Source: Poriferisodalis sp965208895
GTDB lineage: Bacteria > Actinomycetota > Acidimicrobiia > Acidimicrobiales > Poriferisodalaceae
Direction of reading: 5' to 3'
Length of the DNA: 64,000 bases
Assembly (NCBI RefSeq): GCF_965208895.1
Contig: NZ_OZ242363.1
Span: 2,232,001 to 2,296,000 of the forward strand
Every line of letters begins with the position of its first letter. Position 1 is the stretch's first letter. Below are positions 54,344-63,179 of this stretch, piece by piece. Both the position numbers and the translations under genes were made by a program. The notes under the pieces were generated by a model. The model was not told where the DNA came from. It did no database searches and worked only from the letters and a program-made list of their open reading frames with translations.

Positions 54344-54415
54344 CTTCGTTGTCGGCCTTCGCCGTTGGGCAGCAGGGCTGCCTGTTCGGTTCGGGCCGGG
54401 TGTGCAGCAGGTTCG

Positions 54416-54960
54416 CTAGTTGCGGGCCTTAACGTTGCTGCTCACCGAGATGCGGTTCTCGCTCTTGGCGTTCTTGTCCTCTTCTACCGGGTCATGGGTG
54501 CCCGATGTCGGGGCGGCGTCGGCCGCGTAGCCCAGAGCGACCTCCTGAGACGGGTTGATCGTCGGGACCGGTGGGTTCGCTTCGGTGTCGGCGTCCTGGC
54601 CGCCGTGGCCGGCGGCGGCGGCGGCGGCGGCGGCGAGGTCGCGTGCCATGGGCAGCAGGCCCACCACAGCGGTCTCGCCCTCATAGCGCACCTTCTTCGT
54701 CGGACCGGTCACAGCTGTCTGTTCGGTGGAGGCCATGGACAGGCCGCCTCCCGCTTCGGTACCCGTGTCTCGCTGGGCGTCGGCGCCGATGGCGGCGTCG
54801 GTGTTGCCCGCCTTCGCCCGTGCCGCCGCTGCGGCCAGCAGGTCCCTCAGCAGCGCATTGTGCGCGGTCGTGTCGACTGCCGAGATGTACCGGTTGAAGT
54901 CGGCCTCGATCGCGAACTGGGTGCGACCCGCGTTCATCGCCGCCGCCGAGACATTCCTGC
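54416..54960 (-). pseudogene. C11: short 3' surface-protein cassette
   Basis: Only the last about 175 residues (from NVSAAAMNAGRTQFAIEADF to RISVSSNVKARN) remain. Related to the ends of C1 and C6 but distinct: it has a run of Ala codons (DLAAAAAAAAGHGG) not present in them. The 5' end abuts the OLD gene. Confidence 0.8.
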
Positions 54961-55373
54961 ACGTTGACCCGCGGCTACTGCTTGGCAGCGGGCCTACGTG
55001 CCCAGTGTCTGATTGAGCACGTCGATTAGCTCTGCGAATCGATCCAGCGTTGCGTCAGTCATTGTGATGTCGGAGTAGCCCCGGAGCAGTGTCTCGGCGA
55101 CCTCGCCGTGCACGAACTCTCCCTGCTGGTTCTCGAGTCGCTTGACGATGCGGTCACCGGGTGGAAGGTCGCTCTTTGTCAGCGATGCCGCGAAGGTCTT
55201 GTTGTAGAGATTCAGGTAGTCGTCTTCGTCGAATAGATCCTCAATGTCGGCGTTGCTGGAGAGTGCCGCGATGCTCGTCGGGATCAACCGGTTGGAGCTG
55301 AGGAGGCCTCGTTCGACCATGCCGGCGACTCGCTGCATGCCTCGCGCGTTGGCATCAACGAGAACGGTGACGT

Positions 55374-56471
55374 CTAGTGTCCTGAGTGGGGAATTTGTTG
55401 TATATATGCGGCCATGGTGTCGAAGATCTCGTCGGCGGTCTTGTGCCAGGTGAATGGCCGGGGGTCGTCGTTCCAGTTTTGGATCCAGGCGTTGATGGAG
55501 TCCTTGAGCTCGGCGACGCTGCGGTGGGTGCCGCGTTTGAGCCATTTGGTGGCGGGTTCGGAGAACCATCGCTCGACGAGGTTCATCCATGAGCTGTAGG
55601 TGGGTGTGAAGTGCAGGTGGAAGCGGGGGTGGCGCCCCAGCCAGCGCTTGATCGCGGGTGTCTTGTGGGTGGAGACGTTGTCGAGCACGATGTGCACGTC
55701 GAGGCTGTCGGGGATCTCGTTGTCGATCTGGTTCAAGAACTTGCGGAACTCCTCGCTTCGGTGGCGGGCGGTCATCGAGGCGATGACTTTTCCCGAGGCG
55801 GTGTCGAGGGCGGCGAACAGGTCGGTGGTGCCGTGGCGGCGGTAGTCGTGGGTGCGCCGCTGGGGGGTGCCGGGCATCAGGGGAAGGATCGGCGCGGTGC
55901 GGTCGAGGGCCCCGATGCCGGTCTTTTCGTCCACGCACAGCACCACCGCTGCCTCTGGGGGGTTCAGGTACAGGCCCACCACGTCGCGGACCTTGTCGAC
56001 GAACTGCGGGTCGGGGGACACCTTGTACTCGTCGACGAGATGCGGCTTGAGCCCGAACGCCCGCCATATCTGGCTCACCGCGGTCTGCGACACGCCTGCT
56101 GCTTTGGCCATCGACCGCGTCGACCAATGCGTCGCGTCCGCCGGGACGGTCTCCAAAGTGCGCACCAGCACATCCTCGATCACCGCGTCGGTGATCTTGC
56201 GCGGCGGGCCCGGCCGCGGGTCGTCGGCGAGCCCGTCGAGGCGCCGCTCGGCGAACCGCTTCCGCCACTTCGACACCGTCGCGGGATGACAGCGCGCCTC
56301 CGCGGCGATGTCATTGTTCGTCCGACCGTCCGCGGCGCCCAGCACGATCCGGCACCGCAGCGCCAAAGCCTGCGACGACTTGGGCCGCCGCGCCCACCGC
56401 TCCAAGGTCTCCCGTTCCTCGCTGTCGAGCACCACCTCCACAGCCGGCCGTCCCCGTCGAGCACCCATCAC
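55374..56471 (-). CDS. IS630-family transposase
   Basis: 365 residues. An N-terminal helix-turn-helix region (NNDIAAEARCHPATVSKWRK), then VVLCVDEKTGIGALDR, LDVHIVLDNVSTHKTPAIKR and PTYSSWMNLVERWFSEPATK with the D, D, E catalytic residues of IS630/Tc1 enzymes. The stop codon is formed by the TA target at the element end. Appears intact. Confidence 0.9.
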   Translation of the reverse strand: MMGARRGRPAVEVVLDSEERETLERWARRPKSSQALALRCRIVLGAADGRTNNDIAAEARCHPATVSKWRKRFAERRLDGLADDPRPGPPRKITDAVIEDVLVRTLETVPADATHWSTRSMAKAAGVSQTAVSQIWRAFGLKPHLVDEYKVSPDPQFVDKVRDVVGLYLNPPEAAVVLCVDEKTGIGALDRTAPILPLMPGTPQRRTHDYRRHGTTDLFAALDTASGKVIASMTARHRSEEFRKFLNQIDNEIPDSLDVHIVLDNVSTHKTPAIKRWLGRHPRFHLHFTPTYSSWMNLVERWFSEPATKWLKRGTHRSVAELKDSINAWIQNWNDDPRPFTWHKTADEIFDTMAAYIQQIPHSGH

Positions 56472-56549
56472 AGACTCCGATCATCGCCGAAGACCCCATG
56501 ATGGCGCACCCCAAACCAAAACGCGACTAACTCCCCACTCGGGACACTA
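55375..56549 (-). mobile_element. IS630-family element in a TA site
   Basis: Inverted ends TAGTGTCCTGAGTGGGGAAT and TAGTGTCCCGAGTGGGGAGT (inward). TA at both borders is the duplicated target typical of IS630. The target TA lies inside the CTAG duplication of the neighbouring MITE-like element. Confidence 0.9.
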
Positions 56550-56550
56550 G

Positions 56551-56649
56551 GAGACTGCTGAGCAATTCCCGGATCACCCCTTTGGCCCGAGCAAAACCGC
56601 AGGTCAGAGACTTGCCGTAGGTGCCGAAACCGAATAAATCAGCAGTCTC
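56551..56649. mobile_element. 99-bp MITE-like element
   Basis: Inverted ends GAGACTGCTGA and TCAGCAGTCTC, flanked by CTAG (56550 side split by IS630; 56650-56653). No coding capacity. A 4-bp YTAR duplication is typical of IS5-type transposition, so a distant IS5-like element may mobilise it. Confidence 0.7.
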
Positions 56650-58433
56650 CTAGGTGAGGGCCGATCAGACTGACGAAGGTCGGAATGTTGGTCGATCCAC
56701 CGGCTGGCAGGACTCTCCAGCGTGCATCAAGCTGCGATCGACCTGTCGCTCCACACAACTGGCTCATGATCGTGAGATAGATGAAGTCGGACGTCCCCTC
56801 GACCAAGAGGTTGTCCGGCCCGACGAACAGGTTCTGGGCGATGTCGTAGCCGAGCGCCGCTTGAAGGGGGAACAAGCTGTCGGCGTGGGCTCCCATCACG
56901 TCCGTGGTCGCGATCGCGCCCGAAGGCGGGCCCAAGTCCTCGACGATCCTCACCCGCTCCAGTCGACCCGCCTCAACCATGAAGGGAGAGTGGGTGGTGT
57001 ACAGCACTGGCGACTCGGGCGCCAACCGCTCATTGATGAACCGCAGGAAGTCCGCTTGGGCTCGGCCGTGAAGAGTAAGCGCCGGCTCGTCGAGCAGCAC
57101 GACCGGCTGATCCTGCCGTTCGAACTCACTGAACGCCGCCAGGAAGGAGAAGAACCACTGGAATCCGGATGATCGTTGGGAAAAGTTGTTGGAGTACCCG
57201 GTTCGATTGTCGGAGAGCCGAATGTCAAGGAATCGCGCGACGGCAGTTGTGCCGTTCTGTCGTTGGACGGTTTCCTTGTCAACGTCGATCACGACTCGAA
57301 GGTCGGGATTCTGCTTCCAATACTCGAAGACCTGGTTGGTCAGGTCGATCTGCACCGCTTCGAGCTCATTGCGCCGTAGCTCGTAGTCATCGTTCTGAAG
57401 CTGGTCGAGTTCGGTCCCTGACAGTTCGAGCAGCGCTCGTGCGGCCTGAAGACCACTTCGCGCGGGGCCGTCTGCGTCGTCCCCGGCGAGTTCGGCGAAG
57501 TCGATTCGACCGGGAAGGGTCGAGTACTCCGTGAAGCGGAAGAACTTCGGCAGATGCGGCTCGAGGGCGCTCACCAGCCGTTCTTTGATGCTGCTGCTCT
57601 CAAGACCCTCATTCGCGAGGACGGCTCTTGCCTCGCCGATGTCCTCGCTGCGGAGACCGGACTCCCTGCCATCGTGCTCTGCACCAGGTTCGTGCTCATC
57701 GTCATCTTGAACGGCACTCGGCTCAGATTCCTCGCTATCCGGGACAAGTGCGGCAAGGGCATCCCTGAGGCCGTCCAGCGTACCCACGTCCGAGAGCGCT
57801 CTCGCCACCGGCGACGCGAACTCGCTCGACAGATGCCGAACCGCAGATGTCTCCGAGAACGCCAAGTCCCAAGTCCTCTCACCGCCGTAGTGCCTCGCCA
57901 CCGTGACCTCGCGACTGGTCAGGACTTCCCCTCCGAGGATGCCGGCGACTTCGTTCACCTCGTGATCCTCAAGTTCGAACGTGATGTCTATTGGAGTTGC
58001 ATCGTTGAGGTCGCCCTGTCGTCGGTCTTGAACGGTGAGCCACCTCGGATACTGATCTTCGACGCTGAACGAATCGTCGTAAGCAGGATTGAAGAGGTAG
58101 AGCGCTTCAAGCAGAGCCGACTTGCCGGCCTCGTTCTTGCCGACAAGACACGTCACCTGGTCCTCGACCAAGATGACACCTGAGTCGACAACGTTCCGGA
58201 ACCTCTTCACCTGAAACGACTTCAAACGCACCCTGCACCTCCTGCGACGTTGCGTCCTGCAACACACGGGCCATTCCGCTTCACCGCATCACAAAGTGCC
58301 CAATCTATTGGGAGAGGGTGCGCAGGCCATGTTGGCCGAGCCAGTGGTTGGGGCCTCGTCATGACTCGGAGGGCGGCAGGTCCGCTGCGCCATCTGGCTT
58401 CTCGCGACGCGTTCTTGCTCTCGCGGGTCGTCG

Positions 58434-58644
58434 TGGCCTCGCTGACCGCAGCGGTGCCGCCGACTGCGACGATCCGCAGGTTCAGCTTGTTGCCGCCGAC
58501 CGCCTCGGGCGTCGCCGCAAGACAATCGCTCACCGAAGCCGGAAGGCTGTCGCCGACGACCAGCGGCGGCACCAAGCAGCCGCCGGCAAGGCTCGAAGCC
58601 AACCCAGGGGCCGCGGCCACGCCATCAGGGTTGCCGCGCACCAG
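58434..58644 (-). pseudogene. C12: 70-codon surface-protein fragment
   Basis: VRGNPDGVAAAPGLASSLAG through LRIVAVGGTAAVSEAT, entering at the same homologous base region as C6 and C13 and stopping abruptly at 58434. The stretch 58232-58433 upstream of OLD holds no recognised gene. Confidence 0.75.
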
Positions 58645-58659
58645 ATGATTGGTTCTCAG

Positions 58660-58860
58660 AGGTGGTGGGCTCTCCTCAACTGGCGAGGGTTGGTCAGTCG
58701 GTGTCTGCTTGTACGTAATCGGCCGCGCTGGTCATCGCTGCACGGCGCAGCGCAGCAGCACCTGCACCTGAGCTGTCGGGCTCGCTGACGCGAGACCGAG
58801 GGACCGGCGAGGTACTGCAACGGCGCAGCGCAGCAGGATTCGAACGAACAGATGTGACGC
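58660..58860. repeat. Cassette flank repeat, long copy
   Basis: Third long copy of the roughly 200-bp unit, between C12 and the hairpin of C13. Confidence 0.7.
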
Positions 58861-58863
58861 GAA

Positions 58864-58891
58864 GAGCCCCGGGGCTGTGACCCCGGGGCTC
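58864..58891 (-). terminator. Terminator hairpin after C13
   Basis: gagccccgggg-ctgtga-ccccggggctc, perfect stem. Confidence 0.7.
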
Positions 58892-58960
58892 TTTCGTTGT
58901 CGCTCTTTGCCGTTCGGGCGGCGGTGCCGCCTGTCCGGTTCGGGCCGGTTGTGCAGCTCG

Positions 58961-60810
58961 CTAGTTGCGGGCCTTGACGCTGCTGGACACCGAGATCCGT
59001 CGCTGCGAGGCGCCGTTGCGGGACTCGTCGGCTGGCTCGTTCGGGGCGTCGTTTGCGTATCCGACGGCTACCTCGTCGACGTTGCCTCGGGCTTGGTCGC
59101 CGGCCAAGTCGGCGTCGGCGTCACTGGCTGCCTCGGCGCCGGCCAGGATGGTGACCAGGTCGCGTGCGGCGGGCAGCCGGTCCAGCACCGCGGCTGTCCC
59201 TTCGTAGCGCACCTTTTGGACCGGTCCGGTCACCGCATCCGGAGAGGCGAGGTCGAGCCCGCCCCCAGCCTCGGTCCCATCTGAGCCGGCGGGAGCGAAG
59301 CGAATGCCCGAAGCGTCGTTGGTGAGCTTCGAGCGTCTCGCTGCCGCGGCCAAGATGTCCTCGAGCAGCTCGTCGTGCACTACAGACGCGATGTAGGCGT
59401 TGAAGTTCACCTCGATCGCGAACTGGGTGCGGCCGGCGTTCGTCGCCGTCCCCGACGCGCCCCGGCCTCCGGCCGTGCGCGCCAGCGGAGTGGCCAGCGA
59501 CGCGGTGCAATCAGCGATTCTCGCGGCGAACCTCGAGTCGAAATCGGCGTTGCCGCGCAATGCGGCCAGCAGATCGGCAGTCGTGGCGGGGCCGTTCACC
59601 CAGCGCACCGTCACCCGCTTGGCGCGGGTGACGACGCGCACGTCGATGTCTGTCGCCTTCGACGCGTTGTAGCCCGACGCCGTGTCGAACAGCATCGACC
59701 AGGCATTGCCCGCAGCTCCCGCAGCATCGCCGGAGCCCTTCGCGTCGATACCCAACACCGTGTCGCCTCCCGACGCGACCGGCGCGCCGAACCGATTCGA
59801 CGTCGGCACCGTCCACGAGTTCTGGGCGGAGTGGGTCAGCTCGCTCATCAAGACCGAGCCGGCACGCGGACCCCGCTGCGCCTTGACCGCCGACGCCGAC
59901 GTGCCCGTGCTCATGTTGCCCGCCGCGTCAGTGATCTGGCCGGGCTCGGCCGTCACCCGGCCGCCGACCTCCAGGTTGCGGCCGATCGTCACCGTCACCA
60001 CAGCCGACTTGGCGCCGGCTGTCACCGTCGGCGCCGGAGCAGAACTGATGACGTTGGTGGACTCGGTCCCCTTGCCCGACGCCGCCACGAACGTGAAGCT
60101 GTCAGGGCCGATGTCGCCCCCGGCTCCTTCAGCGAAGCCGCCGGCATCGGCGAACGTCACCGTGAACGTCGCCACAGGCGTCGACCGTTCCGCGATGCCC
60201 AGAACCGACGTCGACGGCCGTGTCCGGTCCGGTGCAGGCTTCGTCACCGACGCGGACGCAGACGTGACCGTGCGCTTGTGCGAACCGGTCCCGAACGTGC
60301 GACCCGACTCCGCGACCGACACCGTGTCGCCCGCCGCCAGCGCACGCCCCAGCGTCACCGTCGCCTTGCGGTTCAGGCACGAACCGCCCGCCGTCGTGGC
60401 CGTCACCGCAGACACCGACACCGGAGCACCGTTCACCTCGATGATGTCGCGCAGCTTCGCCGCCAAAGCATCGTTCGCTGCGTCGCCCGAAGAACCCGCA
60501 GCCTCGATGTCATCACCGAAACACAGCGAGACATGGCTGCCGGGCCGCACCGGGTCATCAGCATCGGCCATGCCGTCACCGTTCGAGTCGCCCTCATCCG
60601 CATCAGCAGTGGAAGGATCATCGCCGGCCGCAATGCTCACCGACAACGCACCCGCCGACGACGCCGCGCTGAGCGCAGCAGTGACACCAACCGCGACGAT
60701 CCGCAGGTTCAGCTTGTCGCCGCCGACAACCAGCGGCGAAACCAAGAGACCGCCCGCAAGACCCGAAACCAGCACAGGCGCCGCGACCACACCATCACGA
60801 TTGCCGCGCG
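58961..60810 (-). pseudogene. C13: 5'-truncated surface-protein cassette
   Basis: Enters at RGNRDGVVAAPVLVSGLAGG (C8 residue 311) and ends RISVSSSVKARN. It lacks signal peptide and leader, and about 35 residues before GGDKLNLRIVAVG. 609 codons remain open. Shares 59047-59630 with C5 without a difference that I found; beyond that the two differ in small clusters. Confidence 0.8.
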
Positions 60811-60895
60811 CCGCCGCACGCCCGTTCGACCGGGAATCCTTCCGCGGCCATCACCAGCCGACGGCGCGACATCGGACACGACGCGAGCGAAACCG

Positions 60896-61246
60896 TCAGG
60901 GGTGCGTGTGTGCGTTCTGGGCGGCCTCGAGGCGCGCAAGCCGGTCTGTGTGATCCAGCAGAATCCCGTTGATCTCCGTGAACCGAGCATCGGTCTGAGC
61001 GAAGCGCTCGTCCATCCGGGCGAAACCCCGGTTCATGTCGGCGCTTCGCGTGCTGAAGCCCACCGCTGCGAACACGAACACGCCGCCGATCAACGCGGGC
61101 ACCAGCAGCGAACGCCGCTGTGCGCCTGCCTCGGCTCGCGGCACCTCGGACACGCCGGGGACGCCCTGCCCATACGGCGAGACTCCCGGCCCGTTGGGGC
61201 CGGTCTCGGTCTCGGCACGGTCGGCCACAGATGCGATGGTAATCAC
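60896..61246 (-). CDS. Small membrane protein with coiled-coil end
   Basis: 116 residues from GTG 61246, chosen for GGGAG 6 nt upstream. A Pro/Gly-rich start (TGPNGPGVSPYGQGVPGVSE), one transmembrane helix (SLLVPALIGGVFVFAAVGF), then a heptad region MNRGFARMDERFAQTDARFT and LLDHTDRLARLEAAQ. This resembles generic helix-anchored coiled-coil proteins. Stretch 61247-61487 holds nothing else. Confidence 0.6.
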   Translation of the reverse strand: MITIASVADRAETETGPNGPGVSPYGQGVPGVSEVPRAEAGAQRRSLLVPALIGGVFVFAAVGFSTRSADMNRGFARMDERFAQTDARFTEINGILLDHTDRLARLEAAQNAHTHP

Positions 61247-61512
61247 CGCCGCTCCCAAGCCCAGCACGCGCGCCCCGACGGCACGCGCCCAGACACCGCA
61301 GAGGCAGCGTCGAGCGGCGCCCAAACCGTTTTCGGAGCCCTGGTCGAACCTTCCCTCGACGGTGCGGATGGGTCACTTCTGGAGACTGCACGCGTCGGGT
61401 GACACATCAATCGGCGGCGCTGCGCGTCACCCTCAAGCCCGACGGACAGCTCCTCGCGGGCCGGAACGAGCAAGCAGAGCCCCGGACGCGAAGAGCCCCG
61501 GGGTCGAAACCT

Positions 61513-62924
61513 GGCTCTTCGTGTTTTAGCGTGGAGTGAGGGTGTCGAGCAGGGTCCAGTCGGGTTTGCCGGCATACAGCAGCACTCGGATGCGGTAGTG
61601 GTCGAAGTTGGTGTTCCCGAACGACACGCGCTTGATCAGTTTCGCCAAATTGTTGGCTGCCTCGGTTGGCCCGTTGGTGACCTGTGAGCGGTGCCAGTTC
61701 GTGATCTGGGTGCGCCAGGCGTGCAGGGTGCGGCCGAGCCGGTTCAGCTCCGGGGAGTACGTGTTGTCTCGCAGGTCGCGTGACAGCTCGTCGAGGGCTT
61801 CGAGGGCGATTTCATGGTCGCCGATGCGGTAGGTCATGCGAAGGGTTTCTTTGGCGTGCCATGCGTCGCGGACTTCGCCGTGTGGGTCGCCGGCGGCGAG
61901 CAGGCCGCGCAGTTTCGCCTCGCCGCGTTCGGTGACGCGTTCGTGGGCTCGGTGCAGCAGCCGCCGTATCCGATACAGCGGGTCGCCTTTGGTGCCGCGT
62001 CCGCCGGTGGTCTCGTTCTGGACGCGTCGGCGCACGTCGTCGACGGCCGAGTTGGCGAGCTTGACGACATGGAACGGATCGGCGACCTGGATCGCTTTGG
62101 GCAAGGCGTCGGTGAACGTTTTGCGATAGGGCCCCGACAGGTCCATCACACCCCAGCGCACCTGCTGTCGCCACCGCGAGGTGCGCCCGCGGATCCAGCG
62201 GGTCGCTCCGTTAGCCCTTTTGCCTGGGACTATGTCGAGCAGTTTGCCTTTTCGGGCGTCCACGATCGTGGTGCCCCACTGCTGTTCGCGGTATCGGCCG
62301 CGGCGGAACATCAAGATCTCGTCGAGCCCCAAAGCGGTGACGCCGTCGACGCGGCCGGCGTCGGCGTCGAGCAGCGCCTGGCCCCACCGGTGCACCGCTG
62401 CCATCGCGGTGTGCCAGTTGCATCCCAGCTCGGCTGCGATCTCTTTGATCGCCCGTCCATCGCCCACCCGGCGAGTCGCCAGCGAGCAGCCCGAGCGGTC
62501 ATGCGCCCCCTCGGCGGCGCGATCTGAGAGTCCTGATCGGTGAACGTGCCCACCGCACACGACCCATGGGGGCACCGCCAGCGGTGCTTGTTCCACACCA
62601 GCCGCACCGGCCGGCCGAACGCGGCCAGGTCAGCCATCTTCACCTTGCTGGTCCCGTGCACCCACACCGGCCCACCGCAACCCCCGCAGCACGGCCGGCG
62701 GGTCAACTCGATCTCCACCTCGAGCGGGCCGCCGCGTCGGGCACGAACATCGAGCACAGCCACACCCGGACCCAAACCGACAATCAACGACAACGCACGC
62801 GTAAGGTCAACAGCCACAGGGATCCTCCCGAATCAGGGCAACAAAGCACCTCCGATTCTGGGGGATCCCTCCCTATCCAGCCCGGACCCTCACAGCACTA
62901 CTCCACGCGCAAACGCGAAGCGCC
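61513..62924 (-). mobile_element. ISL3-family insertion sequence, copy 2 (1412 bp)
   Basis: Ends GGCTCTTCGTGTTTTAGCG and GGCGCTTCGCGTTTGCGCG (inward) with the 8-bp duplication CGAAACCT at 61505-61512 and 62925-62932. Close relative of copy 1. Confidence 0.95.
61526..62817 (-). pseudogene. ISL3-family transposase, frameshifted
   Basis: MAVDLTRALSLIVGLGPGVA through IAPPRGRMTARAARW is read in one frame; GDGRAIKEIAAELGCNWHTA to LLDTLTPR in another, with the switch near 62475. All catalytic blocks seen in copy 1 are present. One base lost relative to copy 1 explains the shift, so this copy would depend on another for transposase. Confidence 0.85.
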
Positions 62925-62940
62925 CGAAACCTCGGGGCTC

Positions 62941-63179
62941 CTTCGTTGTCATTTGGGCAGAGGTGGCCGCGGGCTTCGAAACCCCGGAACTGGTACGCGA
63001 GTGACCCGATCCGTTGACGGCCGGCCATCATCAAATGAGGCGACCCGATCCGCCGCTGGCGTGATCGAGGCACTTCTCCACTGAGCTGGCACCTCCCGCT
63101 CATTGGAAATTCGGGGGCGGCGGCCGACACGCCCACCCTAATGTGGGCGGTCGAGGCTCTCGAGCGAAGGATTTAGGAC
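62941..63179. other. Intergenic stretch, no gene seen
   Basis: About 240 bp between the split hairpin and the helicase gene. A short inverted pair cacccta/atgtggg occurs near 63134-63147. No coding or mobile-element signal that I can support; it should hold the helicase promoter. Confidence 0.4.

Larger units (their letters stand above)
54994..58231 (-). pseudogene. OLD-family ATP-dependent nuclease, interrupted
   Basis: GTG 58231 with GGAGG 7 nt upstream. MRLKSFQVKRFRNVV, Walker A GKNEAGKS (31-38), PVVLLDEPALTLHGRAQADF (Walker B and D loop) and the TOPRIM start NLLVEGTSDFIYLTI are in the first part, which ends PTFVSLIGPHL. A 99-bp element plus an IS630 then intervene, and the TOPRIM continues as DVTVLVDANARGMQRVAGMV through ALSSNADIEDLFDEDDYLNL to NQTLGT. 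Both inserted pieces share the CTAG site, so the gene was intact before. OLD nucleases cut DNA in phage defence. No GajB-type helicase follows directly, though a helicase begins at 63180. Confidence 0.85.
61493..62940 (-). terminator. Orphan cassette hairpin split by ISL3
   Basis: gagccccggggtcgaaacct at 61493-61512 and cggggctc at 62933-62940 are the two arms of a cassette-type hairpin. The ISL3 element entered the loop. No cassette body remains next to it. Confidence 0.6.

Noticed and set aside
1..58231. Gabija-type (GajA/GajB) system from the OLD genes and the helicase
   Set aside because: The 54994-58231 OLD gene is interrupted and the helicase is 5 kb away on the other strand; the first OLD-like gene has no helicase next to it in view.
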